Assembly (NCBI RefSeq): GCF_014697545.1
Contig: NZ_JACJSA010000005.1
Location: 124,001-188,000, forward strand
Origin: Oscillatoria sp. FACHB-1407
GTDB taxonomy: Bacteria > Cyanobacteriota > Cyanobacteriia > Elainellales > Elainellaceae
Length of the DNA: 64,000 bases
Reading direction: 5' to 3'
Each line of letters opens with the position of its first letter. Within the stretch, counting starts at the first letter, position 1. Below the pieces are notes generated by a model. That model was not told where the DNA came from. It saw nothing but the letters and a program-made list of their open reading frames with translations, and did not search any database. Made by a program: the position numbers and the translations under genes. Shown here in pieces: positions 44,885 to 53,250 of this stretch.

Positions 44885-44914
44885 TAAAAAACCCTCCAAT
44901 TCAGGTTTGGAGGG
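44885..44914 (-). terminator. Attenuator terminator 2
   Basis: CCCTCCAA-ACCTGAA-TTGGAGGG followed by TTTTTTATT on the minus strand, a perfect 8-bp stem with six T residues, 36 bp before the thrS ATG. GGAGGG at 44953-44948 can compete for its 5' arm. Confidence 0.85.
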
Positions 44915-44941
44915 CAGACAAATGGCGATCGCACTCAAGCG

Positions 44942-45082
44942 TCACGTCCCTCCTAGCGTCATGGTGGTGGTAGCGGTGGTAGCAGTAGTCATTGCAAGAG
45001 ACATTTGTGGCAAGGACGTTTCGCAAAGTGCGCTGACCAAACCACAAATGGATAGTTCAGATTGAGAGAACGGGTGTGACAT
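44942..45082 (-). CDS. Threonine-rich leader peptide 2
   Basis: 46-codon ORF whose last 16 residues are MTTATTATTTMTLGGT, nine of them threonine, ending in TGA. AGGA lies 8 bases before ATG 45082; internal ATGs at the MSLA and MTTA methionines are alternative starts. Its 5' half overlaps a diverged REP copy (45008-45037), so only the Thr-rich end looks selected. The codons GGA GGG just before the stop form the antiterminator arm. The design recalls the enterobacterial thrL peptide. Confidence 0.55.
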   Translation of the reverse strand: MSHPFSQSELSICGLVSALCETSLPQMSLAMTTATTATTTMTLGGT

Positions 45083-45120
45083 GAGCATTTCCTACAAACC
45101 CCCATAACCAACGTAAATGC

Positions 45121-45155
45121 CAAAAATATTGCCCCCCAGGGTTTGACTGGAGGGC
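45121..45155 (-). terminator. Attenuator terminator 1
   Basis: On the minus strand GCCCTCCAG-TCAAACC-CTGGGGGGC, a 9-bp stem with one G-T pair, followed by AATATTTTTGG. CTGGAGGG at 45201-45194 is a perfect 8-bp competitor for its 5' arm. Confidence 0.75.
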
Positions 45156-45187
45156 TAGCGGAGTAAGACTGATTTCAGTACAGCAGC

Positions 45188-45247
45188 CTACGCCCCTCCA
45201 GAGTGGATGGTTGAAGGGGTGGTGGTAAGGGCGATCGCGGCTTTCAT
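45188..45247 (-). CDS. Threonine-containing leader peptide 1
   Basis: 19 residues, MKAAIALTTTPSTIHSGGA, stop TAG. Threonine runs TTT and PST precede the GGA GGG codons that form the antiterminator arm. No clear Shine-Dalgarno sequence precedes ATG 45247. Its architecture repeats that of leader 2, suggesting a duplicated attenuator. Confidence 0.45.
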   Translation of the reverse strand: MKAAIALTTTPSTIHSGGA

Positions 45248-45392
45248 GATTAGGGAAAATGATGTTGCGACAACTATATCTTCTCTAACGCAAATTTCTA
45301 ACAAATGTCAAGCCTCCAAAAGGGCTAAATCGATTTAACCGAGTTCGGGTTAACAGCCACATTGATTCGTCAGGCGTTTAACCCAAATAGCG

Positions 45393-46157
45393 TTATTTAA
45401 TTCGAGTTCTATACTTTAACGGCACACGTACACAGCGTGGATCGAGAAAATCAATCAGATCGATTAACCGACTGTGAATCAAAATAAGACGCTCTCCACT
45501 CAGGGTTGACTGCGTTGTTATCTCATTGAGATCAGCTTTGAGCTTGATGAACCATCGAGCAAACTCTGAATCGCTCATCTTTTGAACAAATGCTGCATAT
45601 CCAATACACTCATAACCCAGTGTTTGATCAGTAGAGCGAGGTTGCATCATAATTTCTCCGATCGCCCGCTGTTCTCCGTTAAAGAGTTGAAAGGTTGAAT
45701 CAAAATTACTCTGACCGTTAAAGTGATTTGTACCAAACGCTTTGGTAATATTCACAAGCAGTTCGCTCAAACGACGATTGAGTTCAAGATCTCCTAAATC
45801 TAAGAACTGAATTTCTCGTCGTAGAATCTCTACCCATCCAAAATACTCTGCAAAAACATACAACGTATTGTTAATTAAATACTCCTGTTCCGATAAACTG
45901 CGTTGATCAAAATTGTGTAAAACGTAGTTTTGGCGAATGTTAAATAAACGACTCTGAAGATCGATCGCTGATCGCAGCAATGGATCTCGATATTTCGACA
46001 TTAAGGCAGTTGTCTGAGCTTCTCGCGATGCAACTTCGCGCTGTTGGGCAAGCCGATCAGACAATCGTGCGACCCGCATTTGACCATACACACTTAAGAT
46101 GGCACTCATGATGGCGACGATCGCTGCAATGATTGCAGTGACAACTTCAATCTTCAT
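45393..46157 (-). CDS. Membrane-anchored protein of unknown function
   Basis: 254 residues, not recognised. One N-terminal transmembrane helix (VVTAIIAAIVAIMSAILSVY) is followed by a short coiled-coil-like stretch (ARLSDRLAQQREVASREAQT) and a cytoplasmic helical domain (YRDPLLRSAIDLQSRLFNIR and on). This layout occurs in conserved bacterial hypothetical proteins next to signalling or defence genes, but nothing here indicates such a link. ATG 46157, with AGG before it and the TM segment directly after, is preferred to an in-frame start 81 bases upstream. Confidence 0.7.
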   Translation of the reverse strand: MKIEVVTAIIAAIVAIMSAILSVYGQMRVARLSDRLAQQREVASREAQTTALMSKYRDPLLRSAIDLQSRLFNIRQNYVLHNFDQRSLSEQEYLINNTLYVFAEYFGWVEILRREIQFLDLGDLELNRRLSELLVNITKAFGTNHFNGQSNFDSTFQLFNGEQRAIGEIMMQPRSTDQTLGYECIGYAAFVQKMSDSEFARWFIKLKADLNEITTQSTLSGERLILIHSRLIDLIDFLDPRCVRVPLKYRTRIK

Positions 46158-46297
46158 TAACCTGAGTTGAGAGAAGGATTTTGGCAGTTGAATCTGCCGA
46201 AGCTCACCAGTTGATCTGCCAGGTGCTTCACCTGACACTAAAAAGCATTGGTAGGGAACGTGCTATGTCCCTACCAATCATGGATAACGGAAAGGCG

Positions 46298-47449
46298 TTA
46301 ATGCTTAGTTTCAACGGTCCAATTTAGAGCGAGTTGCCCTGCCAGTCGGCGTTGGTCACCCTCCCGCAGAGGATGATAACGAGCCGCTTGAGCATCGCGA
46401 AACAATTGCTCTAACCCTACGGAACGATAAAAGGCAGTCCCACCTGTTGCCTCCATCGCCAGATCAACCACGTTTAACACTGCACGTGCGGCTAACGTAC
46501 GCCCCATCATAATTTGGTTGGTCGTCTCAAATCCCGGTTGACTGCTATCCGCCACAGTTAGCATGTGTTGCAGAGCCAACCGTGCAGCCATCAGTTCATT
46601 TTCAATGCCACCCATTAAATAGGCGATATGACCGTTGGCTTGTCGTTTTTGAATCAGTTGCACGGTTAAGTCTCGTGCAGCTTCTGCTACACCGACATAC
46701 ACCGAGTAGATCAGCGGAAATGCCAGCATAGAGATGATGTGAAACAGAGGGTGCCATTCTCCTTGGGGACGTCTTAGGGCAATGCCTGCATCAGGCACAA
46801 ATACATCCGATAACACGATGTTGTGCGAACCTGTGCCCTGCATTCCCATTGCGTGCCAGATGGGATCAATCCTGACTCCCTCCGCCTGCACTGGAATCGC
46901 AAAATGTAGCACAGTCGCACCTGCATCTGGATCGTTATACACAGCACTGGTCATCAGCAGATCCCCTGCGGGTGCACCACTGGCAAACACCTTACAGCCA
47001 TTGATCCGAAATCCACCTTCAACACGGGTTGCTGTACCAGAGCCATCTAACCAATCAGAGCCACCACTACTGAGCAGAATAATCTGTTCCATGGCTATGC
47101 GTCGCAACAATCCCTCAACAGGAGCATTTTGACGTTGCCAACGCCACACGGGAATCATGACCTGATGGGTATGCATGGCAAAGGCAAGTGCTGTTGAACT
47201 GCAATGATGAGCGAGTTCACGCAATACTCCACTCATCTCGATATAGCTTGCCCCACCACCCCCTAACTCGGTAGGCACTCCTGCTGAAGCAAAGCCATAC
47301 CGTCGTAAATCTGCAAAGTTTTCGGCTACAAAGCGATCGCTCTCATTCGTTTGAGTGCGACGTTCTGCAAATTGAGAACCTAAATATTTAGCCTGCTCTA
47401 ACCAGGGTTGATTGGGTGAATAGGCTGTGGGGGATTGTAATTCCAACAT
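46298..47449 (-). CDS. Acyl-CoA dehydrogenase family protein
   Basis: 383 residues with the flavoprotein fold of the family: LRRYGFASAGVPTELGGGGA and ELAHHCSSTALAFAMHTHQ (N-terminal helical domain), GFRINGCKVFASGAP (beta domain), and a C-terminal four-helix domain with AMEATGGTAFYRSVGLEQLFRDAQAARYHPL. The lack of the usual catalytic glutamate context and the C-terminal RDAQAARYHPL suggest the DszC/flavin monooxygenase-like or uncharacterised branch. AAGGA 7 bases before ATG 47449 sets the start. An AraC regulator is divergently placed 650 bp away. Confidence 0.85.
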   Translation of the reverse strand: MLELQSPTAYSPNQPWLEQAKYLGSQFAERRTQTNESDRFVAENFADLRRYGFASAGVPTELGGGGASYIEMSGVLRELAHHCSSTALAFAMHTHQVMIPVWRWQRQNAPVEGLLRRIAMEQIILLSSGGSDWLDGSGTATRVEGGFRINGCKVFASGAPAGDLLMTSAVYNDPDAGATVLHFAIPVQAEGVRIDPIWHAMGMQGTGSHNIVLSDVFVPDAGIALRRPQGEWHPLFHIISMLAFPLIYSVYVGVAEAARDLTVQLIQKRQANGHIAYLMGGIENELMAARLALQHMLTVADSSQPGFETTNQIMMGRTLAARAVLNVVDLAMEATGGTAFYRSVGLEQLFRDAQAARYHPLREGDQRRLAGQLALNWTVETKH

Positions 47450-47611
47450 GGTGTCGTCCTTCGAGTTCATGAGAATTGATGTCAAATATGGGCAAATTCA
47501 ATAGGAGAGTCGAGGTAAGGCAAATTACCAGACACGACCCCACGATTAAATGACCCATGGGAGTTGTACTCGTCTCTAAGATTGGCAACGGTGTGCAAGT
47601 TGGTTCAGTAC

Positions 47612-47664
47612 AGGGAATGCAGGGGGCACTGCCTCCTGCGTGGGGATTCCACCCCCACACCCCG
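47612..47664. repeat. GC-rich dispersed repeat (family E), copy 2
   Basis: GGAATGCAGGGGGCACTGCC followed by TCCTGCGTGGGGATTCCACC and CCCACACCCCG; same type as 30046-30098 and 59052-59101, more diverged. Confidence 0.5.
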
Positions 47665-47857
47665 TACTTCACCCAAACGAGTACCGCTATAGAAACGGGT
47701 GAATTAAGAGGCTATTCAATTTGAAACGCTTGAACGACTGATGATGTATAGCAAAAGGTGACGGCAAAGGGCAGGAGGCGGATGATTGATATACCGCTGT
47801 CTTAGCCACGAAACCTGTCTCGACCTCTAGGAGAGCTATACTGTCAAATGCAATTCG

Positions 47858-47914
47858 CTGCAACTTACAGTTAGCTGCAACTTACAGTTAGCTGCAACTT
47901 ACAGTTAGCTGCAA
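47858..47914. repeat. 17-bp direct repeats, candidate operators
   Basis: CTGCAACTTACAGTTAG three times in a row (47858, 47875, 47892) plus a partial CTGCAA. They lie about 185 bp upstream of the AraC gene, between it and the divergent acyl-CoA dehydrogenase. Each unit contains CTGCAACTTACAGTTAGC with weak dyad symmetry. AraC proteins bind direct repeats of about this size, so an operator is a fair guess; a slippage duplication is the simple alternative. Confidence 0.6.
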
Positions 47915-48098
47915 TAATGCTCCGCAAATACCGCAGCGCATGATTCTATACTTGACTATAAACATAGGATGTGCAATGACTAAGACTCTAGAGTTTTTGA
48001 CTAAAACGCCAAATTAGAGCAACTGTCGAGACTGCTAGAACTCATGAGGATGCCAAATTGCATTGAATTGAACGGTTTTCAGAATTCTTAAACGTGCC

Positions 48099-49058
48099 AT
48101 GGATGTTCTCTCTGACGTACTGCGAGTGATTCGTTTGTCAGGTGGTGTTCGGTTTCGTACCCAGTATGCCGCCCCGTGGAGTATTGAAACGCCGCCTCCT
48201 GCTCAACTGGCGGTGTTGCTGCAAGCTCCTGCACAACGGGTTGTTTCATTTCACATTGTCGCTGAAGGAACCTGTTGGGTAGAACTGGATAACTGCACTA
48301 AAACGAGGCAACTGGTTAAGGGAGACATTATCGTTTTTCCCTATGGCAGTGCTCACATTTTGGCTGATCAGCCTGGTAAACCACCTATTCCCGTCACTGA
48401 TCTCCTGCCTCCCCAACCGTGGACTGATATGCCCGTTTTGAAATATGGCGGAGATGGAGCCGCAACACAGCTTATCTGTGGTTTCTTGCTGTGTGACGAT
48501 CCATTGTTCAATCCATTTCTGCAAAGCTTACCTCTGTTAATACACATCCCAGTTTTTTTAGAGCCAACCTCTCCACTGTTGGCAATGGGCGTTCGCTACA
48601 TTATTGAAGAAACCTTAGGCGATCGCCCAGGCAGCAATTGCTTGTTGTCACGGTTAACCGAGTTAATGTTTGTAGAGATTTTGCGAAACCAGATGCAGCA
48701 AATCTCGGAACACCAGATTGGCTGGTTAGCAGCGTTGAGCGACTCAACCGTGAGCCAGGTTTTAGAATTACTACACGCTCGCCCTGAGCATAACTGGACT
48801 GTGACAGAACTGGCAGGACAGGTGGGAGTGTCGCGATCGACCCTGGCAACTCGCTTTACTCAACTGTTAGGACAGCCACCGATGCAATATCTAACGCAGT
48901 GGCGACTGCAACTGGCAATCAACTTACTCAGAAGCACCGATGCAGGCATGGCAAAGATTGCAACCCAAGTAGGGTATGAATCAGAAGCAGCGTTTAACCG
49001 AGCCTTTAAGCGTCATTTGGGAGTGCCTCCCGCAACCTGGCGACACCGTTTACATTGA
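48099..49058 (+). CDS. AraC family transcriptional regulator with cupin_6 domain
   Basis: 319 residues. The N-terminal cupin-type sensor (about 1-190) has FHIVAEGTCWVELDN, KGDIIVFPYGSAHIL and LICGFLLCDDP. The C-terminal AraC domain (about 210-318) has two helix-turn-helix units, WTVTELAGQVGVSRSTLATRF and MAKIATQVGYESEAAFNRAF. Such regulators commonly control divergent oxidoreductase genes. Start at ATG 48099 in CCATGGATG. The iterons upstream are possible binding sites. Confidence 0.93.
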   Translation: MDVLSDVLRVIRLSGGVRFRTQYAAPWSIETPPPAQLAVLLQAPAQRVVSFHIVAEGTCWVELDNCTKTRQLVKGDIIVFPYGSAHILADQPGKPPIPVTDLLPPQPWTDMPVLKYGGDGAATQLICGFLLCDDPLFNPFLQSLPLLIHIPVFLEPTSPLLAMGVRYIIEETLGDRPGSNCLLSRLTELMFVEILRNQMQQISEHQIGWLAALSDSTVSQVLELLHARPEHNWTVTELAGQVGVSRSTLATRFTQLLGQPPMQYLTQWRLQLAINLLRSTDAGMAKIATQVGYESEAAFNRAFKRHLGVPPATWRHRLH

Positions 49059-49132
49059 TTGCACCTGCTTGGAAACGAGGTTTGTCTGGGATTTGTTCGC
49101 AGAGAGAGTGACAGAAGAGGGTTAAGAGCCTG

Positions 49133-49250
49133 ACGAATAAATTCGCGGCTATTGAAGCGAAGTCCACCGACACGGGCTACGGAAAATGCAGGATTTGACG
49201 AACCGACCCAGATCGGGTTTGCTTCCATAGCTGCGATTTCAATTTCCAGG
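49133..49250. repeat. Dispersed imperfect inverted repeat (family F), copy 1
   Basis: ACGAATAAATTCGCGGCTAT at the left pairs imperfectly with ATAGCTGCGATTTCAATTT at the right; inside are GTCCACCGACACGGGC and CGACCCAGATCGGGTTTGC. A similar element lies at 53251-53367. Sits in the 450-bp gap before ppk2, where I see no gene. Confidence 0.6.
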
Positions 49251-49508
49251 CATAAAAGATTTGTCAGGCAGTCAGGTTATCTTCGCTAAATCTGAGTAAG
49301 GTTAGAAAAAGAAGGTTAGAAAAAGAACGTGAGGACTCATTGATGACAATAATCTTTAGAGATTCCTGCTAATCTGACCCATGACTGTGCTAAATGGTTA
49401 GAATTGCTATCTGAAAATAGTAGCAACCCCAATCAGCATGAGCTTTTGCTAACGGCTCAGGGAAGACCCCATATTAATTAGTAACACTCATTTGCATGAC
49501 GTTACACA

Positions 49509-50474
49509 ATGAAAGCTAAACTTAAACATAAAAACGGTTCTACAAATGCGATCGCAGATCACTATGTTTTACAGACAGATCCTGACAAGAAAAAGAAGAA
49601 AAAAATAAAGAAGAAAGATAAGAAAAAGCAGAAAGCTGAGCCTCAAGAAACTGAGCGGAGAGTCTTTCATCACATCTCTGAAGCAGAAGGTAGCTCTAAG
49701 CTGTCTAACAAATTCTATGAAAAAGAGCTTGCCCGGTTGCAGGTTGAACTAGTCAAGATGCAGTACTGGGTAAAGCACACTGGAACCCGCATTGTCATCA
49801 TCTTTGAAGGGCGAGATGCCGCTGGTAAAGGCGGCACGATTAAACGGATTACTGAACCCCTTAATCCACGGGGTTGTCGAGTGGTAGCCTTGGGGACACC
49901 GAGCGATCGCGAAAAAACAGAATGGTATTTCCAACGCTATGTGGCTCATTTACCTGCTGCTGGGGAAATCGTCTGTTTCGATCGCAGTTGGTATAACCGA
50001 GCGGGAGTCGAGCATGTCATGGGCTTTTGCACTGATGCTCAATATCAGGAGTTTATGCAGACCTGCCCAGAGTTTGAGCGGATGTTGGTGCGATCGGGCA
50101 TGATTTTGCTGAAGTATTGGTTTTCAGTGAGTGACGAGGAGCAGGAGCGACGCTTCCAATCGCGTACGACTGACCCGGCTCGTCGCTGGAAGCTCAGCCC
50201 AATGGACATCGAATCGCGCAATCGCTGGGTAGAATACTCTCAGGCAAAGGACGTGATGTTTGCCCACACCAATATTCCCGAAGCTCCCTGGTTCACAGTG
50301 GAAGCCGATGACAAGAAGCGCGCTCGCCTCAACTGCATCAGCCACTTCTTGAGCAAAATTCCCTATGTGGATATGACTCCCGAACCGTTGGAGTTACCGC
50401 CGCGTAAGAAGGCTCCGAAGGACTACGTGCGTCCACCCCGCAACGAGCAATTCTTTGTACCGGAGATTTACTGA
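49509..50474 (+). CDS. ppk2: Polyphosphate kinase 2
   Basis: 321 residues. A lysine-rich N-terminal tail (about 24-42) precedes the PPK2 core: Walker A in FEGRDAAGKGGTIKR (about 100-114), RGCRVVALGTPS, and the Walker B/lid segment FDRSWYNRAGVEHVMGF. This single-domain class uses polyphosphate to phosphorylate nucleotides (ADP or AMP/GDP) or the reverse. Which nucleotide cannot be told. The basic tail could bind polyphosphate or nucleic acid. Stands alone, with no ppk1 or ppx nearby. Confidence 0.93.
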   Translation: MKAKLKHKNGSTNAIADHYVLQTDPDKKKKKKIKKKDKKKQKAEPQETERRVFHHISEAEGSSKLSNKFYEKELARLQVELVKMQYWVKHTGTRIVIIFEGRDAAGKGGTIKRITEPLNPRGCRVVALGTPSDREKTEWYFQRYVAHLPAAGEIVCFDRSWYNRAGVEHVMGFCTDAQYQEFMQTCPEFERMLVRSGMILLKYWFSVSDEEQERRFQSRTTDPARRWKLSPMDIESRNRWVEYSQAKDVMFAHTNIPEAPWFTVEADDKKRARLNCISHFLSKIPYVDMTPEPLELPPRKKAPKDYVRPPRNEQFFVPEIY

Positions 50475-50950
50475 ACTCTATTGCTACTGTGGTTCCAAAG
50501 TTTCCGACAAAGCACAGTGCCAAGATATTGTGTTGCCTGCCCCTCTCAGTAACACAACCAGAAGCATGCCTAACTTAGTTTAGGTGGGGGTTCTAGCGGT
50601 CTGAAGCACAGATTTCGGCGTGAAGCAATCGAAGAGTTGATTAGGACGGGTTACAGGGATGGAATTCCTAACTGGAGACACAGTTCCAAAACCTTCTGTC
50701 CTAACTGTCTCAATGATTTTCATATGTTAGATGCGAATAACGAACAACGATTAACTGAACTTGACTGAATTTTTCTGAGTTACTTCAACTGATAGCAAGC
50801 TGATACTGGCTGAATGAAGCTTAAAAAGCTTGAATAAGACTGAATCGACATCTTCTCTAATTTAAGACAATGTATTGGTAGCAGTTAGAGATGAGTGAGA
50901 GTTAACCCATATCTAACTAACTACACTACAGAATTTTTGAGGAGACAACG
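50475..50950. other. Gene-free region
   Basis: 476 bp. It contains no repeat of the families listed here and no ORF with support; the AT-rich end near 50880-50945 likely holds the promoter of the next gene. Confidence 0.5.
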
Positions 50951-51853
50951 ATGACCTGGAAGAAGTTTTGTGCTGTTATCCCATCACCTATCATTTTGGT
51001 TACTTGTGGAATGATTGCTTTTGCGTTTGGCTATCAATCCAGCCAATCCTCAACCTTTCCAAAGCCACTCAAAGATCTACTAGCTTGGTCTGAGCCTCTA
51101 CTTGAATTACCCATTCCTTACGCTGAAGATGTAGGGCTACTTGCAGTTTCCATTTTGTTAGGTTCAAAGGCGATCGCAACTAAAACAAATGAATTGGCAA
51201 ATGAACAAACAGCAAAGCAGGTGAAAGAAGAAGTGAGAATTTCTCTGGATAATTACCTGAGATTATATCAGGAACAGTATCGGAATGATTTGGAAAACTT
51301 ACGTCAAGAAGTTGACATTCTTTGTGGGTCAATGAGTTCTGATAAGCAAAGAGAAATTGAATATCTGCTTGATAATATTCAATCGATTAATTGGAGATTT
51401 AATAAGACTTTGGAAGAGCTTGAGAAAGTTGAAGAATGGTTCAACCTTGGAAATAAGCAGCAGATGATCAACCATGCTTTGAAGAGCCTGCCAAGGCTTA
51501 AGTTGAAGCGAGAACAAAGACGTGCGTTTGAGCAGGATATACGTAACTGTGTTGACTGGATATATTTCAGTTTTATCGAGCCAATCTATCGCGACTTGAC
51601 TCCAGAAAAACATGCCTCTACTATGCAACTTCTTTCTAATTCATTCTTCCTCTACGAGAAATCTCTTAAAACTGCTGTTGCTTACATGAAGGCAGAATTA
51701 GAGAAGAAAGTAGATTTGGGTGATATTGATGTGGAATCTAGACTTGAAGAGTTGCTACGAGGGTTGGAAAAGATTTCTGAGAGTACTGTAATGACAAATT
51801 TATCCCGAGAAAATAAAGATCTGCTTCATCCAACCCATCCTCAAAATGTTTAA
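50951..51853 (+). CDS. Hypothetical protein with N-terminal membrane segment and coiled coil
   Basis: 300 residues, family not recognised. A hydrophobic helix (PIILVTCGMIAFAFGY) and a weaker second one (AEDVGLLAVSILLGSKAIA) are followed by charged helical sequence with strong coiled-coil character (LDNYLRLYQEQYRNDLENLR and FNKTLEELEKVEEW). The C-terminal half has helical KSLKTAVAYMKAELEKKVDL. GAGGAG 7 bases before the ATG gives a firm start. GC content is lower than in neighbouring genes, hinting at accessory origin. Function unknown. Confidence 0.7.
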   Translation: MTWKKFCAVIPSPIILVTCGMIAFAFGYQSSQSSTFPKPLKDLLAWSEPLLELPIPYAEDVGLLAVSILLGSKAIATKTNELANEQTAKQVKEEVRISLDNYLRLYQEQYRNDLENLRQEVDILCGSMSSDKQREIEYLLDNIQSINWRFNKTLEELEKVEEWFNLGNKQQMINHALKSLPRLKLKREQRRAFEQDIRNCVDWIYFSFIEPIYRDLTPEKHASTMQLLSNSFFLYEKSLKTAVAYMKAELEKKVDLGDIDVESRLEELLRGLEKISESTVMTNLSRENKDLLHPTHPQNV

Positions 51854-51961
51854 GTTATATTCCAACCTGTCCAAACAGATGAGGAATGTAGGAAGTTTGA
51901 ATACCGCAGTAGAGATTCAAATGTTCTCTCAGTAATAGACTAAGAAATCAACTAGAGAAAT

Positions 51962-51988
51962 CTGAGAGGTATAAAAAGTGCCTCTCAG
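51962..51988. terminator. Palindrome between convergent genes
   Basis: CTGAGAGG (51962-51969) and CCTCTCAG (51981-51988) form an 8-bp stem with an AT-rich loop between the convergent genes ending at 51853 and 51990. It lacks a clear T run; a bidirectional terminator is inferred. Confidence 0.5.
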
Positions 51989-51989
51989 A

Positions 51990-52148
51990 TCATCTATCGA
52001 TATCTGAGTTAAGGCGACTGATAATACTGTCTAGCAATTTTTTAGCATTGTCAGCTTGTGGAATTTCCTCTAAAGCGTCCCGTAAATCCTTCAGAGATTT
52101 TTGATAGTCCTGAAGCAAACGCTTAAATTCTGGTGTTAATCCAGCCAT
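51990..52148 (-). CDS. Small helical protein, 52 residues
   Basis: ATG 52148 with AAGGA 9 bases upstream begins MAGLTPEFKRLLQDYQKSLK; the protein ends ISRLNSDIDR, stop TGA. It is entirely helix-forming, with a heptad-like pattern of leucines and isoleucines. I do not recognise a family. Clean start, ribosome binding site and a palindrome after the stop suggest a real gene. Convergent with the gene ending at 51853. Confidence 0.6.
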   Translation of the reverse strand: MAGLTPEFKRLLQDYQKSLKDLRDALEEIPQADNAKKLLDSIISRLNSDIDR

Positions 52149-52324
52149 TGTTTTAATCCTTAGGAAGAATTACAATCTAATCCTAAAAGACCTGTGAATT
52201 CTTCGCAACTATCAGCTCAGGGCTTAGAACTAATGAACGCTGCCATTCTTGGTGCTTGTAGAAAATAGTGCTGTAGCTTGCAGAAGTTGGAGTTCCTCAA
52301 GAACTCCAACCTCTCAATCATGGC

Positions 52325-53077
52325 TTAACGCACTACCGCAGCATTGCGCTTAACCGTTGCCAACGCATCTACCAGACTACGAACAACAGCGATCATGGCG
52401 ACTTCGTTGTCGAGTTTGTTGATCGCAGAACCCACCCCAATTCCAGAGGCACCAGCCGCGATCGCCATCGGAGCCGTGACGCTCGACAGACCCGATGCAC
52501 AGAGCACGGGAACGGTTACCGCTCTAGAGATTTCGTAAGCCGCTGCCAGGGTAGGAGCCGCTTTTTCGATTAAGCCCAGCGTGCCAGCATGAGCAGGCGC
52601 ACTACTGGTGCCACCTTCGGTTTGGATGATATCGGCTCCAGCCGCAACGAGAGCTTCTGCCAGGTGTACTTGTTGGTCGAGTTCAAGAATGTGGGGAACG
52701 GTCACAGACAGCGTGACATGGGGCAACAGTGCGCGAGTTTGGTGAGTCAACTCCAGCACTTCTGCCGCTTCAAACCGCCGACCCTGTGCGTAGAACGCAT
52801 CAAAGTTACCGATCTCAATCAGATCAGCACCTGCCGCGATCGCCGCTACAAACTGCTCTGGCTCAACGGCTGAGACACACACGGGCAGCGAGGTCAATTG
52901 CTTAGCAAGGCGCACCAGATTAGCATCTGCGGCGATATCCACCAGAGTGGCACCACCGCGATCGGCAGCTTTCACCACAGCCGCAACGCGATCGATATCA
53001 AAGTTAGTCAAGCCACTGATGACTTTGAGGGCAGTGCCTTGCTGAAAAGCGGTTTGAAGTGAGGGATGAATCGTCAT
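52325..53077 (-). CDS. ycf23: DUF561/Ycf23 family protein
   Basis: 250 residues, TIM-barrel. Family marks: ALKVISGLTNFDIDRVAAVV, GGATLVDIAADANLV, LPVCVSAVEPEQFVAA, QTEGGTSSAPAHAGTLGLIE and AAGASGIGVGSAINKL. Ycf23 is conserved in cyanobacteria and red-lineage plastids; its function is not known. ATG 53077 is used because homology starts at MTIHPSLQTAF; AAGGAG is 13 bases upstream, and ATG 53113 is an alternative. Monocistronic by context. Confidence 0.9.
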   Translation of the reverse strand: MTIHPSLQTAFQQGTALKVISGLTNFDIDRVAAVVKAADRGGATLVDIAADANLVRLAKQLTSLPVCVSAVEPEQFVAAIAAGADLIEIGNFDAFYAQGRRFEAAEVLELTHQTRALLPHVTLSVTVPHILELDQQVHLAEALVAAGADIIQTEGGTSSAPAHAGTLGLIEKAAPTLAAAYEISRAVTVPVLCASGLSSVTAPMAIAAGASGIGVGSAINKLDNEVAMIAVVRSLVDALATVKRNAAVVR

Positions 53078-53250
53078 GGGTGTTTTGAAACTCCTTAGGT
53101 CGTAATAGTTCATTCTGCCATGATGGGTTAAAAATGAAGACTTAATAAATGATCCTCAACTCATACCTGGAGGGATTATCCTACCTGAGGGTGCACCTGT
53201 TGCCCATTCCGGAGGAAATACTCCTTAACGTCAATTTGGGTTAAGCACCT

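Larger units (their letters stand above)
44850..45320 (-). promoter_or_regulatory. Tandem threonine attenuator leader of thrS
   Basis: Reading 5' to 3' on the minus strand: possible -35 TTGACA (45311-45306) with only a weak -10; leader ORF 1 (45247-45188); antiterminator arm CTGGAGGG (45201-45194); terminator 1 (45155-45121); leader ORF 2 (45082-44942); antiterminator arm GGAGGG (44953-44948); terminator 2 (44914-44885); then the thrS ribosome binding site. Each antiterminator arm can pair with the 5' arm of the next terminator (CCCTCCAG, CCCTCC). Ribosome stalling on threonine codons would free the arm and allow readthrough; completion of the ORF would cover it and allow termination. Mechanism inferred from sequence only. 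Confidence 0.6.
47450..48098. other. Intergenic region between divergent genes
   Basis: Contains a family E repeat (47612-47664) and three 17-bp iterons (47858-47914). The ORF spanning 47388-47672 is an antisense/repeat artefact. No other gene is supported. Confidence 0.6.

Noticed and set aside
44890-44948. A third leader ORF from GTG 44947, after AGGAGG, reading into the terminator (ends LQT)
   Set aside because: The spacing from AGGAGG is short and the peptide has no threonine run. The GGAGGG is better explained as an antiterminator arm. It stays possible that ribosomes re-initiate here.
44850-45320. T-box riboswitch for thrS
   Set aside because: No AGGGTGGNACCGCG-like antiterminator sequence or specifier-loop layout; T-boxes are not expected in cyanobacteria. 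The leader ORFs with Thr codons give a better model.
47388-47672. 94-residue ORF on the minus strand
   Set aside because: It overlaps the dehydrogenase start in another frame and a dispersed GC-rich repeat; no ribosome binding site or family.
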